DNA of 60,295 nt from Microcaldota archaeon. Lineage in GTDB: Archaea > Micrarchaeota > Micrarchaeia > Micrarchaeales > Micrarchaeaceae. How positions within the stretch are numbered: position 1 is the first letter of the stretch; each line of letters starts with the position of its first letter. Position numbers and translations under genes: made by a program. This document shows positions 50,674 to 59,694 of the stretch, one piece after another. Below the pieces are notes generated by a model. That model was given only the letters and a program-made list of their open reading frames with translations. It had not been told where the DNA came from and did no database searches. Location of the stretch: positions 1 to 60,295 of the forward strand of contig JAKAST010000002.1 in NCBI GenBank assembly GCA_021828155.1. Direction: 5' to 3'.

Positions 50674-50719
50674 GCTTGTTTCGCAATAGCTACTCGCGAC
50701 TTGTTGCAGGGGTGCGGGT

Positions 50720-53700
50720 ATGGTGACCAGCGTAATAAAACGGAACGGGGAAAGGGTCTCTTTTGACAGGGCGAAGATCGAGAGGGCTGTGTTTAAGGCC
50801 TTCTCCGATGTCTATTTCAAGCGGACAGACGAGGAGAATATGGAGGAGGCCGAGAAGGTAGCAATGGCCGTGGCAGACGCCGTAGGGAAGCTCGGCAAGG
50901 AAGAGATAGGGGTTGAAGAGATCCAGGACATTGTGGAGAAGACGCTAATGGACATGAACCCGAGCGTTGCCAAATCCTACATACTGTTCAGGCAGAAGCG
51001 CGCCGAGATACGCACGTTCAAGGCCTCGCTCGGCATACAGGACGATGACCTTAAGCTACCGATCAACACAGTAATAGTGCTGGCCGCGCGGTACCTGCTC
51101 AAGGATACGACCGGCAAGATAGTTGAGACTCCAAAGCAGCTGTTCCACAGGGTAGCGGCGTCAATAGCTGCAATAGAGAAGAACTATGGCATGAGCGAGG
51201 AGCAGATAATAGAGGCGGAGCAGAGCTTCTATGACGCCATGACAAACTTCAGGTTCATGCCAAACACGCCCACGCTGATGAACGCGGGTACGCGGCTCGG
51301 CCAGCTCAGCGCCTGCTTCGTGCTGCCCGTTGGCGATTCGCTGCCAGAAATTTTCGATGCTGTAAAGTACGCTGCTCTGATCCATCAGAGCGGAGGAGGC
51401 ACAGGCTTCGCGTTCTCACGGCTGAGGCCGAAGAACGATATGGTGAAGAGCACGAGCGGAGTCGCATCCGGGCCGATATCGTTCATGAAGGTTTTCGATG
51501 CTGCAACAGAGGAGATAAAGCAGGGCGGAAAACGGCGCGGTGCAAACATGGGCATACTGCGCGTAGACCACCCAGACATACTAGAGTTCATAATGGCCAA
51601 AGAGCACGAGGGCGTGCTGAGGAACTTCAACATCTCAGTAGCGGCTACTGAGAAGTTTATGAAGGCGGTAGAGAAGGGCACGGACTACGAGCTCATCAAT
51701 CCCCGGGACGGCAAGGTGACTGGCAGGCTCAATGCTACAGCTGTCTGGAACCTCATAGTTACCATGGCGTGGAAGACCGGTGACCCTGGACTTGTATTTA
51801 TAGACAGGATGAACTCAACGTATTCCAATCCTGTTCCGAAATACGGGCCCATAGAGTCGACCAATCCCTGCGTGACCGGCGACACGCTAATAAGCACTGC
51901 AGAGGGCATGCGCAGGGCCGACGAGCTTGCTGCGGCAAGGGTCCCGAATGCAATTCTTGTGGACAAGAGATTTGGAGCTGAAAGTAAGCAGATGGCATCG
52001 CTGGTTTTTGCCACTGGAAGAAAACCTGTGCTTAGGCTCTCAACAAAAGAGGGCTTTGCCATCAAGCTCACTAAGGATCATAAGGTGTACAGTGAGAAGC
52101 GTGGTTGGACAGATGCTTCTGCGTTGACGAAGGGCGAAAAGATAAGAGTAGCGAACATCGCTGGCGGGTTCGGAAAGGCAGGGACCATGGAAGAAGGCAG
52201 GGTGCTCGGCTGGCTTGTTGGAGACGGTCATATAAACCACGGGCCTGGCAACAAGAGGGCGGTGCTGGACTTCTACGGCGAAGACAGGCCGCTGGTGGAG
52301 CAGTTCAACCACTATGTTAATATGGTAATAAGACCCACAGAATCCAGAAATCATAGAAACTCGGTCGGCATAGTTACTGTGCAGGAACGTGCACTCAAAA
52401 CAATCGCTTCCGAGAGGCTGAAGGAATTTGCACTCTCTTGGGACCTTGGTGAGGAAAAGCTTAAGGTGCCTCAGAGGGTATTTGAGGGTTCAGAAGCCTT
52501 ACAGCGCGGCTTCCTTCAGGCGCTGTTCGAGGCTGATGGTACAGTTTCTATTCTGAAAAAGTTCAGGCGCACGGTAAGACTCACCTCAATAAGTGAACGT
52601 CTGCTGGGCGACGTACAGCTGCTACTCCTCAACTTCGGGATTTTCAGCAAGGTCTACAAGAATCGGAAGAAAGCAGGGGTGAAACTGCTGCCAGGGCCGG
52701 ATAGGCAGCCTAAGGAATACAATGTTAAGGCCCTACACGAGCTTTCAATCGAGGGTACGAACATATTGGCGTTTGCAGCGCGCATAGGCTTCCTCTCCGA
52801 GCGCAAGAATGAAAAGGTAGAGGATGCGATACGGAGCTATACGCGGGGCCCATATGACGAGTATTTCCTTGCCACTGTGGACTCTATTGAGGAGTTAGGT
52901 ACAGAAACGGTTTATGATTTGACAGAACCGGTTACGCATTCCTTCATAGCAAACGGTTTTGTCGTCCACAATTGTGGTGAACAACCGCTCTATCCGTACG
53001 ATTCATGCAACCTTGGCTCAATAAACATGGCTAAGATGGTGAAACAGACTGACCACCACTATGAGGTAGATTGGGACCTCCTTAAGGAGACTGTGCGCCT
53101 CGGCGTGCGCTTCCTCGACGACGTGATAGATGCCAACAACTATCCGCTCCCGCAGATAGACGAGGTAAGCAAGGCCATAAGGCGCATCGGCCTTGGTGTG
53201 ATGGGCTGGGCGGACATGCTCATAAAGCTCGGCATAAGGTACGACAGCAACGAGGCGCTGATGCTCGCAGAGCGCGTTATGTCCTTCATAACGAAGACGG
53301 CGAGAGCAAGGAGCGAGGAGCTCGGGGCCGAACGCGGATCATTCCCCGAGTTCCAGAACAGCATATGGTACAAGCTCGGCCATAAGACTCTCAGGAACTC
53401 TACGGTTACAACCATAGCGCCGACAGGCACGATAAGCATAATAAGCGGAGGCGCCTCCCAGGGCATAGAGCCGATATTCTCGGTAGTGTACATGCGCAAC
53501 GTGCACGAGAGCCTCGGCACTAACCTGATAGAGGTCAACAACGAGTTCGAGCGCTACGCGCTTGAGTACAACTTCTATTCTGAGGAACTGATGAAAGACC
53601 TGGCTGGCCGCGTCTCCATACAGGATGTTGAGGCGATACCCGAAGACGTAAGGAAGCTGTTCGTCACGGCTTACGACATATCGCCAGAATGGCACGTCCG

Positions 53701-54100
53701 CATGCAGGCCGCGTTCCAGAAGTACACGGACAACGCTGTGTCGAAGACTATAAACTTCCCTGCGTGGGCCACTCCCCAGGACATAGAGAGGGCGTACAAG
53801 CTAGCCTACCAGCTGGGATGCAAGGGCATAACAGTGTACAGGGACAGCAGCAAGTCCGTGCAGGTGCTTCAGCCGGTCGACCGCAAGCAGAAGACCTTCA
53901 CAGCCCTGAAGGAGAAGCACAAGGACCCCGAGGCCCTCGAGTCAGAGCAGCGCATCACAATGGCTGCGCTCAGAAGCGGGGCGACGAACTACTCTATATC
54001 TGTAGACGAAGAGGTGAAGTGCCCAGACTGCGGCAGCACGATGGTCGCGGCGGAAGGCTGCTACACATGCCCGAAGTGCGGGCACAGCGAGTGCGGCTAA
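50720..54100 (+). CDS. nrdJ: class II (adenosylcobalamin-dependent) ribonucleotide reductase with intein
   Basis: 1126 codons encoding a 758-residue reductase after splicing of a 368-residue intein. An ATP-cone lies at residues 1-95 ([20 protein letters not shown]). The catalytic barrel has [18 protein letters not shown] (redox Cys), [14 protein letters not shown], the [20 protein letters not shown] stretch with active-site Cys and Glu, and [19 protein letters not shown]. The C-terminus has a zinc-ribbon-like CPDCGS ... CPKCGHSEC that may carry redox electrons. It makes deoxyribonucleotides from ribonucleotides, independent of oxygen, using B12. No nrdB partner is needed. Start ATG 50720 has GGGGTGCGGGT upstream. 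Confidence 0.96.
   Translation: [1126 protein letters not shown]
51869..52972 (+). other. intein with LAGLIDADG-type homing endonuclease in nrdJ
   Basis: Codons 384-751. The junctions read [13 protein letters not shown] and [11 protein letters not shown]: first residue Cys, penultimate His, last Asn, and +1 Cys of the extein, all as needed for splicing. Block B is [13 protein letters not shown]. Two LAGLIDADG-like helices, [11 protein letters not shown] and [11 protein letters not shown], with an acidic residue in each, indicate a homing endonuclease that may still be active. The insertion splits the catalytic NPCGEQ motif. Confidence 0.96.
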
Positions 54101-54149
54101 ACCGCTGCACTCCTTTTATCTTTTCCCTTTGCATACGTTAGCGTTGCAC

Positions 54150-55043
54150 ATGTTTGCGAAAAGGCTCAGCATAGAGAAGTTCAGCGCCACGGACGGCACG
54201 CTTCTTTACGGACTGCTGGCCATGCCTGGGCACGGCAGGCCCAGGACAGCGCTGCTTCACGTGCACGGCTTAACGGGCAGCTTCTATGGCAGTACTGCCG
54301 TAGAGGAGCTCTCTGTCGCTGTGACAAGGCAGGGAATCGCATTCTTCTCCATAGAAACGCGGGGCAGCTATTCCATAAAGGAGTTCACTAAGCGCAAGGG
54401 CGCCAAGGAAACCGACTTCATAGCAGGAGGCGCGCTCGAGAAATTCGAGGACTGCGCCTATGACATAGAGGGCGCGGTGCGCTTCCTGGTGCACCATGGC
54501 TTCAAGAGAGTCATTCTTGAGGGCCACAGCACGGGCTGCCAGAAGGCGGTGTATTATTCAGCAACGCAAATGAACCGTGCAGTAAAGGCGCTCGTTCTGC
54601 TCGCACCGGTTGACGACACAAACTTCGACAGAGCGAAATTCGGCAGGAAATACGACTCTGTAATCAGGAAGGCCCGCTTGCTTGCCGGGAGTGGCAGGTA
54701 CGCGCTTATGCCGATTGGAAAGGACCCATACACCGTTGTTGGGGCTTCGCGCCTGCTCAGCACAGCGGATCCCAAAAATGTAGAGGCCAGGACCTTAAAC
54801 TATAGTTTGCGGCCCATGGGGTACATAGCAAGGATCCGGGTGCCGATCCTTGCGGTCTTCGGCACCGATGATAGCTACATGGCCGTCGCTGGGATAGATC
54901 CGAAGTTCGCAATAGAAAGGCTGAGGGAAAACTGTCCGAGGGCTGTTGATTCCCTAATTATAAATGGCACAGATCATGGCTTCACCGGGAAGCGCAGGCT
55001 TCTCGCAAGGAAGGTTGCGGAGTGGGCATCGGAGCACTCATAA
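54150..55043 (+). CDS. alpha/beta hydrolase
   Basis: 297 residues. HVHGLTGSFYGS is the oxyanion-hole HG motif, VILEGHSTGCQKA the nucleophile elbow (GHSTG, Ser about residue 130), VFGTDDSYM the acid (Asp about 240) and NGTDHGF the His (about 272). ATG 54150 is chosen about 30 bases after a CTTTTATC box; a TTG seven codons earlier is possible. It is likely a cytoplasmic esterase or acylpeptide-type hydrolase; substrate unknown. It converges on the Map/PolB operon. Confidence 0.9.
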   Translation: MFAKRLSIEKFSATDGTLLYGLLAMPGHGRPRTALLHVHGLTGSFYGSTAVEELSVAVTRQGIAFFSIETRGSYSIKEFTKRKGAKETDFIAGGALEKFEDCAYDIEGAVRFLVHHGFKRVILEGHSTGCQKAVYYSATQMNRAVKALVLLAPVDDTNFDRAKFGRKYDSVIRKARLLAGSGRYALMPIGKDPYTVVGASRLLSTADPKNVEARTLNYSLRPMGYIARIRVPILAVFGTDDSYMAVAGIDPKFAIERLRENCPRAVDSLIINGTDHGFTGKRRLLARKVAEWASEHS

Positions 55044-55045
55044 TA

Positions 55046-55981
55046 TCAGGTGAGCACTTCGCACGAGTCTTTCGTTACCAGCAGCGTGGCCTCCTTCTGG
55101 CTGACAACCGCGCCGTTCATCTCAATGAGCGTGGGGTGCGGCTCCAGCGCGCCTGCAGAGACCAGCGCCCTCAACGCCGAATAGAGCGAGAACCTGGAGC
55201 CGACAACGCCTGAGAGCCACCGCGCGGCGAACGGCTCACTCGGGTACCTGGCTGACACCTCTTTCAGCACCGCCCTGGCGTCAGGCTGCCTTACCAGAGC
55301 GTCGCCAGCAAGGCTGTATATCTCCCATGTGTCGCTGTTCGCAACGGCTCCCCTGCCTTCCTTCGTGGTCGCAAACGGCTCTATCGCTATTATCTCACCC
55401 TCTTCAAGCTCGGTATCGTCTCCGTTGTCGTAGTTTGGTATGAAGGGCGAGGAATGCAGGTCATGGAACTGCACGCCATGGCCGCCAAGGTTCTCAATCG
55501 GCTTGAAGCCGCGTTTCGTTATTGCGGCTTCTATCTCTTGCCCTATGGCTGAGACTTTCACGCCCGCCTTTACAGTGCTTATCGCAGCCGCAAGCGCTTC
55601 TTCTGTCGCTGCGACAAGCTCCTGCATGCTGCCGGAAAGGTCTACTGTTATAGCACAATCGCTCAATATGCCGCCTTTCGAGGCGCCGAGGTCGACCTTT
55701 ACCAGGCCAGAGTCCGGGAACTTGAGAGTGTCGTCCAGTGATGGCGTATAGTGCGCAGCCTGCTCGTTGAGCGACAGGTTCACTGGGAATGCGGGCTCGA
55801 AGCCTTTTTCTTTAATCAGCGATTCCAGGGCATTAGCCGCATCAATGTACTTTGCGCCGGGCTTAACGATGCTGCGTGCCATGTCAAGCGCCGCATGCGC
55901 GACCGCGCCGGCCTCCCGTGCGCCTTTCTCCATTGCCTCTCTGCTCGGTTTTTCTGCTTCGTCCATCCAATCATCTATCAT
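55046..55981 (-). CDS. map: methionine aminopeptidase, type II
   Basis: 311 residues. The five metal ligands are visible: Asp in VKVDLGAS, Asp in SDCAITVD, His in NLGGHGVQFHDLH, Glu in IAIEPFAT and Glu in VSQKEATLLV. The insert between the last two ligands (about residues 210-285) is the type II helical subdomain found in archaea and eukaryotes. It removes the initiator methionine from new proteins. It overlaps polB by 4 bases (ATGA), so the two are translated together. Confidence 0.96.
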   Translation of the reverse strand: MIDDWMDEAEKPSREAMEKGAREAGAVAHAALDMARSIVKPGAKYIDAANALESLIKEKGFEPAFPVNLSLNEQAAHYTPSLDDTLKFPDSGLVKVDLGASKGGILSDCAITVDLSGSMQELVAATEEALAAAISTVKAGVKVSAIGQEIEAAITKRGFKPIENLGGHGVQFHDLHSSPFIPNYDNGDDTELEEGEIIAIEPFATTKEGRGAVANSDTWEIYSLAGDALVRQPDARAVLKEVSARYPSEPFAARWLSGVVGSRFSLYSALRALVSAGALEPHPTLIEMNGAVVSQKEATLLVTKDSCEVLT

Positions 55982-58452
55982 AGTTTCTTCTGCTTGCCCA
56001 AGCCCTTGACCTCGTCCTCGCTCAGCCCCAGCTCTTTCAGTATGCGCATGGTTGCAGGTATTACCTGGTGGTTTATGTAATAGTCTGGATCGTAGTCCTG
56101 CGCATACTCCTCGAGCTCGGCCCTGTCTGATATGGAGTCGCCGTGCCTGGTTATCACGTAGCTTATCACTGCGTGCTCGACATCTCCTCGGCTCTTTAGG
56201 CCCTTCTCTACTGCTTTCTTAGCAGCCGCGAGCTCCGGGCTCTTCGAGTCGTAGCCGTCTATCCCCTTCCTGAGCTGCGTGCTTATGGCGAGCTCGCTGA
56301 GCGGCACGCTGCCGGCCTGCAGCCTGCCCACCACATCCTTGACTATCGCAACCGCTTTATCGGCGCTGCCCTCCTTGAGTATAGCATCGAGCACCATGCG
56401 CTGTGTGTCCCTGGCAATCCTCGACCAGTCCCTCCTGACAAGCTCGAAGCCACGTATCTTTATGTAGCCGCTCTCTGATATTAGCGCGTATTTCTTCTTT
56501 GCGCCAGTGTAACCTTTTTCGGTTTTCTTGCCGACGAACACGCCGCGCGTGTAGAAGTCCTCGAGCTCAAGCTCCATGTTGCCCGGCAGGCCGGAGTTGA
56601 AGCCCTTCAGGAAGGCGAGGGCCTCGTCCTTGCTCTTGCCCATGAGCAGCATGACAAGGCTGTCTGTGTCGCCGTATATGACTTTGAAGCCGTGAGCCTC
56701 CGCCTCGTCTATGGCCTTGTGGATGAACTGCCGGCCCCATGCAGTTATGCTGGCCGCGCACTCCCTGGAGTACCAGCGCGACCTCACGTAGCCCATGTAG
56801 CCGAAGAACGAGTTCGACGTTATCTTCAATGCCTGGGACCTCGAGCCGAGGTATATGTTGGACTTGTCCTTCTTGTAGAGCTGCTTGACCTTGGCCCTCT
56901 CGTCAACCAGGAGCTTGAGCGAGGTTGGCACTATGCTCCTCCTTGTCTTCGAGAAGCGGGTGCCCGTCGGCGATTCGTTGTACTCTTTGCAATCTGTGCA
57001 TATTGAGGACGGGTCTATGTTCTGCGATATTATTATTGAAGGGTACAGGCCCCGGAAGTCGAACAGAACCAGATTCGTGTATATGCCGGGCTCTGGCGTC
57101 TTGACGTATGCGCCCTCTATGGGATTGGTCTCGCGTGAGCGCATCTCGCGCTCCGAGGGTTTGTTGGGTATGAGCTCGCCGAACTCGTGCGCGTACTTCA
57201 TCAGCATGAACTCGACCAGCTGGCCTGTAGTAGATACCGAGACATCGCTGAGCACGTTGCCGGTGACGCGCGTGAGCGCCGTCATTATAGGCACAAACGT
57301 ATCATATACCTTGTTCAGGGCATAGGAGTCGCTGAGGTTGTAGTCCGCGAGCTCAGCAAGCTCCTCGCCGTCAGAATCCCACATCTTGTATATGTCTTTC
57401 TTCTCGACGTTCGTCTTCTTTTCCTTTGTTACGGCCTCGTAGACGTTCTTGAGCGTGTAGCTGTTCAGCTTGAGTATGTACTCCGCTGCTCCCACCGTGG
57501 ATATGAACTTGACCACATTGTACATGTCGACATGCACTCTGCCCGCTATCTTCACCTTGTCCAGCAATCCGTGCCGCTCTATCTTAGTCTCGCCCTCGAA
57601 CCTGCTGAGGCTGAACTTTATATTAAGCTTCTTTGCCCTGTCCAGCATGTACTTTACGTCGTAGTTGGCAGAGTTGTAGCCCGTCACCACATCTATGTCG
57701 AGCTCGTTGACCAGATCCATGAAGGCCTTGAATAATGCCTTCTCATCCTTCACAAGCTTGATAAATGGCCGGTCTATCTTCTTGTACGTTATTACGCCAG
57801 AGCCGGTTTTGCCACCTGACGTGTACGTGTAGCTTAACATTATCACGGGATCGCGGTCGGGCACTGTTATGGTCTTTGGATTGTAAACCTCGATGTCGAA
57901 GCACAGTACATTCAGCGCGGAATCTGCCGGCTCTCCGGCTCTCGCTGGCTCTGCTGCTTTTAGCGCAAGCAGGCCACCGCTTGGCTCAAGCGTGAACTTG
58001 TAGTATGACAGAGGCGTGAGCTCCTTGTCTATCAAATAGCGCTTCGCGAATGGTATGTCGTACTCGTAGCGTTCGCCGTGCAGCGCGAAGGCCTCGCTGA
58101 GCTTCGGCACCTGCATTGGTAATTTCGTGTAGATCCTGTAGGAATCTACGTCCTTTCCGAAGATGCTGCGCCTCTCCGGCACAACTTCTGTTGCATTGAG
58201 CTTTTCCTGGCCGTCAAAAGCACGTATCGCGAGCATTTCCTCTATGCTCATTGCATCTCTAGGCACGAAGTAGAAGTATGGCCTGAACGAGGGATCGAAG
58301 ACCTCGTGCGCCTTGCCGGTGCTGTCCTTGATCGTGAGCCTTATCAGCGCACGCTCATCGCTGGTCAGGTAGTCGACTTCCAGAAGGAAGCCCTCGAAAA
58401 CTAGCGGCGCCTGCGCCTGCTTTTCCACTGTTTGGCCGCGCATAGCCATCAC
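55978..58452 (-). CDS. polB: family B DNA polymerase
   Basis: 824 residues. N-terminal domain 1-170; 3'-5' exonuclease with Exo I CFDIEVYNP (about 187), Exo II GYNSANYDVKYML and Exo III YNLSDSYAL; polymerase motifs A DFRGLYPSIIISQNI (about 470), B KITSNSFFGYMGYV and C YGDTDSLV (about 590). All catalytic Asp residues are present. It is the replicative or repair polymerase and no intein is seen. Several in-frame ATGs sit at the start (codons 1, 2 and 4). Operon with map. Confidence 0.97.
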   Translation of the reverse strand: MMAMRGQTVEKQAQAPLVFEGFLLEVDYLTSDERALIRLTIKDSTGKAHEVFDPSFRPYFYFVPRDAMSIEEMLAIRAFDGQEKLNATEVVPERRSIFGKDVDSYRIYTKLPMQVPKLSEAFALHGERYEYDIPFAKRYLIDKELTPLSYYKFTLEPSGGLLALKAAEPARAGEPADSALNVLCFDIEVYNPKTITVPDRDPVIMLSYTYTSGGKTGSGVITYKKIDRPFIKLVKDEKALFKAFMDLVNELDIDVVTGYNSANYDVKYMLDRAKKLNIKFSLSRFEGETKIERHGLLDKVKIAGRVHVDMYNVVKFISTVGAAEYILKLNSYTLKNVYEAVTKEKKTNVEKKDIYKMWDSDGEELAELADYNLSDSYALNKVYDTFVPIMTALTRVTGNVLSDVSVSTTGQLVEFMLMKYAHEFGELIPNKPSEREMRSRETNPIEGAYVKTPEPGIYTNLVLFDFRGLYPSIIISQNIDPSSICTDCKEYNESPTGTRFSKTRRSIVPTSLKLLVDERAKVKQLYKKDKSNIYLGSRSQALKITSNSFFGYMGYVRSRWYSRECAASITAWGRQFIHKAIDEAEAHGFKVIYGDTDSLVMLLMGKSKDEALAFLKGFNSGLPGNMELELEDFYTRGVFVGKKTEKGYTGAKKKYALISESGYIKIRGFELVRRDWSRIARDTQRMVLDAILKEGSADKAVAIVKDVVGRLQAGSVPLSELAISTQLRKGIDGYDSKSPELAAAKKAVEKGLKSRGDVEHAVISYVITRHGDSISDRAELEEYAQDYDPDYYINHQVIPATMRILKELGLSEDEVKGLGKQKKL

Positions 58453-58490
58453 TAGCTTTTGAGGCTTATATGCCTTTCCTCAAAAAGCGT

Positions 58491-58919
58491 TCAGGCGCCC
58501 TCCTCCTGGATCTTTGTGGTGCTTATGACGAGCGGAGGTATGAGGCCGAGCGAATACGCGACAAGCGTGCCCGTGGCGCTGCACCTGAAGTTCAGGCCAT
58601 TGACAACTTCCTCTGCGAGCTGCACCGGGAGCTTGTGGGATTCGTTCCACTTCTTTGTCACAGCGCTCACTGAATCCTTGCTCTCCTGTATTTCTATGGT
58701 GCCCCCAAGCTTTATCTGGCCGATGTTATTGGCGTCCTTGCCGTCACCGTCGAAGTAGTCCGCAAGGAAGGTGTATGTTATGTTTATCTTATCGCTCTTC
58801 ACGCTCAGATTGTCGAGGCTTATGTTGAGCCTCGGGAACCGCTGCTTCTGCAGCGCCGCGACGTCGCTTATCTTGCCTTCCACGTTCGAGATTGTGAATC
58901 CTGTTATCATTTGTATCAC
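58491..58919 (-). CDS. conserved-looking small beta-rich protein
   Basis: 142 residues. Strands dominate the middle (LNISLDNLSVKSDKINITYT; LGGTIEIQ) and the C-terminus has a helix-strand unit (LAEEVVNGLNFRCSATGTLV). The architecture recalls SecB-type folds (four strands then helices), but I see no sequence match that proves it. Cytoplasmic, no signal peptide. It precedes polB by 38 bases on the same strand and could share its transcript. Confidence 0.6.
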   Translation of the reverse strand: MIQMITGFTISNVEGKISDVAALQKQRFPRLNISLDNLSVKSDKINITYTFLADYFDGDGKDANNIGQIKLGGTIEIQESKDSVSAVTKKWNESHKLPVQLAEEVVNGLNFRCSATGTLVAYSLGLIPPLVISTTKIQEEGA

Positions 58920-59022
58920 TGCATCGTTGCTCTATTTCTTTGAGTTGGCAGGTTATTTAGTTCTATCGGCGGGGCATCAGCGGGCTGGTGCCCTCTGGCA
59001 CATTAAACCCGCACCGCCCTAT

Positions 59023-59694
59023 TCAGAGCTCGCGTCCCAGCTCCTCCATGCCTGAAAACATGTAGTCCGGGCGCCACTTGGCGAGCATCGAGGCGCTGTC
59101 GAACCCGTTAGTCACCACCGCGGACGCGATTCCGGAATTCCTTGCAAGAATTATGTCGTCTGTTGCATCGCCGATGTAGATTGTGGTGCGCCTGTCAGCA
59201 CGCAATGCCTTGAGCAGTATCTCTATGCCAAGAGGATCTGGTTTCAGCCTCAGTATGGACTGCGCGCTCAGTATGGCGTCGAAGTACTTCATGGCCCTGA
59301 CGCGTTCGAGCTCCCTGTACGCGCGCCAGAGCGCGGCATCGGTAAAGAGCACCACGTCCTTGCCCTCCTTGTTGAGCGTTTCAAGCACCTCCCTGGAGCC
59401 GTAGCTGAGCTTTGGCACGATGAATGCGAGCGATAGGTCGCCGATGAACGTCAGCACAGCAGTCTCAGCCTCATGCAGCTCTGCCAGCGTCTTGCTCGTG
59501 TGCACGTGGCGCATGCTCAGTGCTATCTCACGTTGGGTCGGCTTCCTGATCGCGCTTTTCGTCAGAGCCTTCTTGGTGCGCCAGTGCGGATTCAGTCTCG
59601 AGTTGAGCTTGCGCGCGGCGCTTACATTCCTTAGCGTGCCGTCCCAGTCGAATATGAACGACCTGTACCTTGAGAGCTCGCCCATCACTCCCAC
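59023..59694 (-). CDS. HAD-superfamily phosphatase
   Basis: 223 residues. Motif I FIFDWDGTL (both Asp present), motif II LFTDA, motif III Lys in LKPDPLGIE, motif IV IGDATDDI. The arrangement, with a helical cap between motifs I and II, is that of phosphoglycolate-phosphatase-like enzymes. It overlaps the leucyl-tRNA synthetase gene by 10 bases on the same strand, so both are probably co-transcribed. The substrate is unknown. Confidence 0.9.
   Translation of the reverse strand: MGVMGELSRYRSFIFDWDGTLRNVSAARKLNSRLNPHWRTKKALTKSAIRKPTQREIALSMRHVHTSKTLAELHEAETAVLTFIGDLSLAFIVPKLSYGSREVLETLNKEGKDVVLFTDAALWRAYRELERVRAMKYFDAILSAQSILRLKPDPLGIEILLKALRADRRTTIYIGDATDDIILARNSGIASAVVTNGFDSASMLAKWRPDYMFSGMEELGREL

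Noticed and set aside
57187-57735. 182-codon plus-strand ORF
   Set aside because: Antisense shadow of the PolB gene, whose motifs are complete in the other strand.
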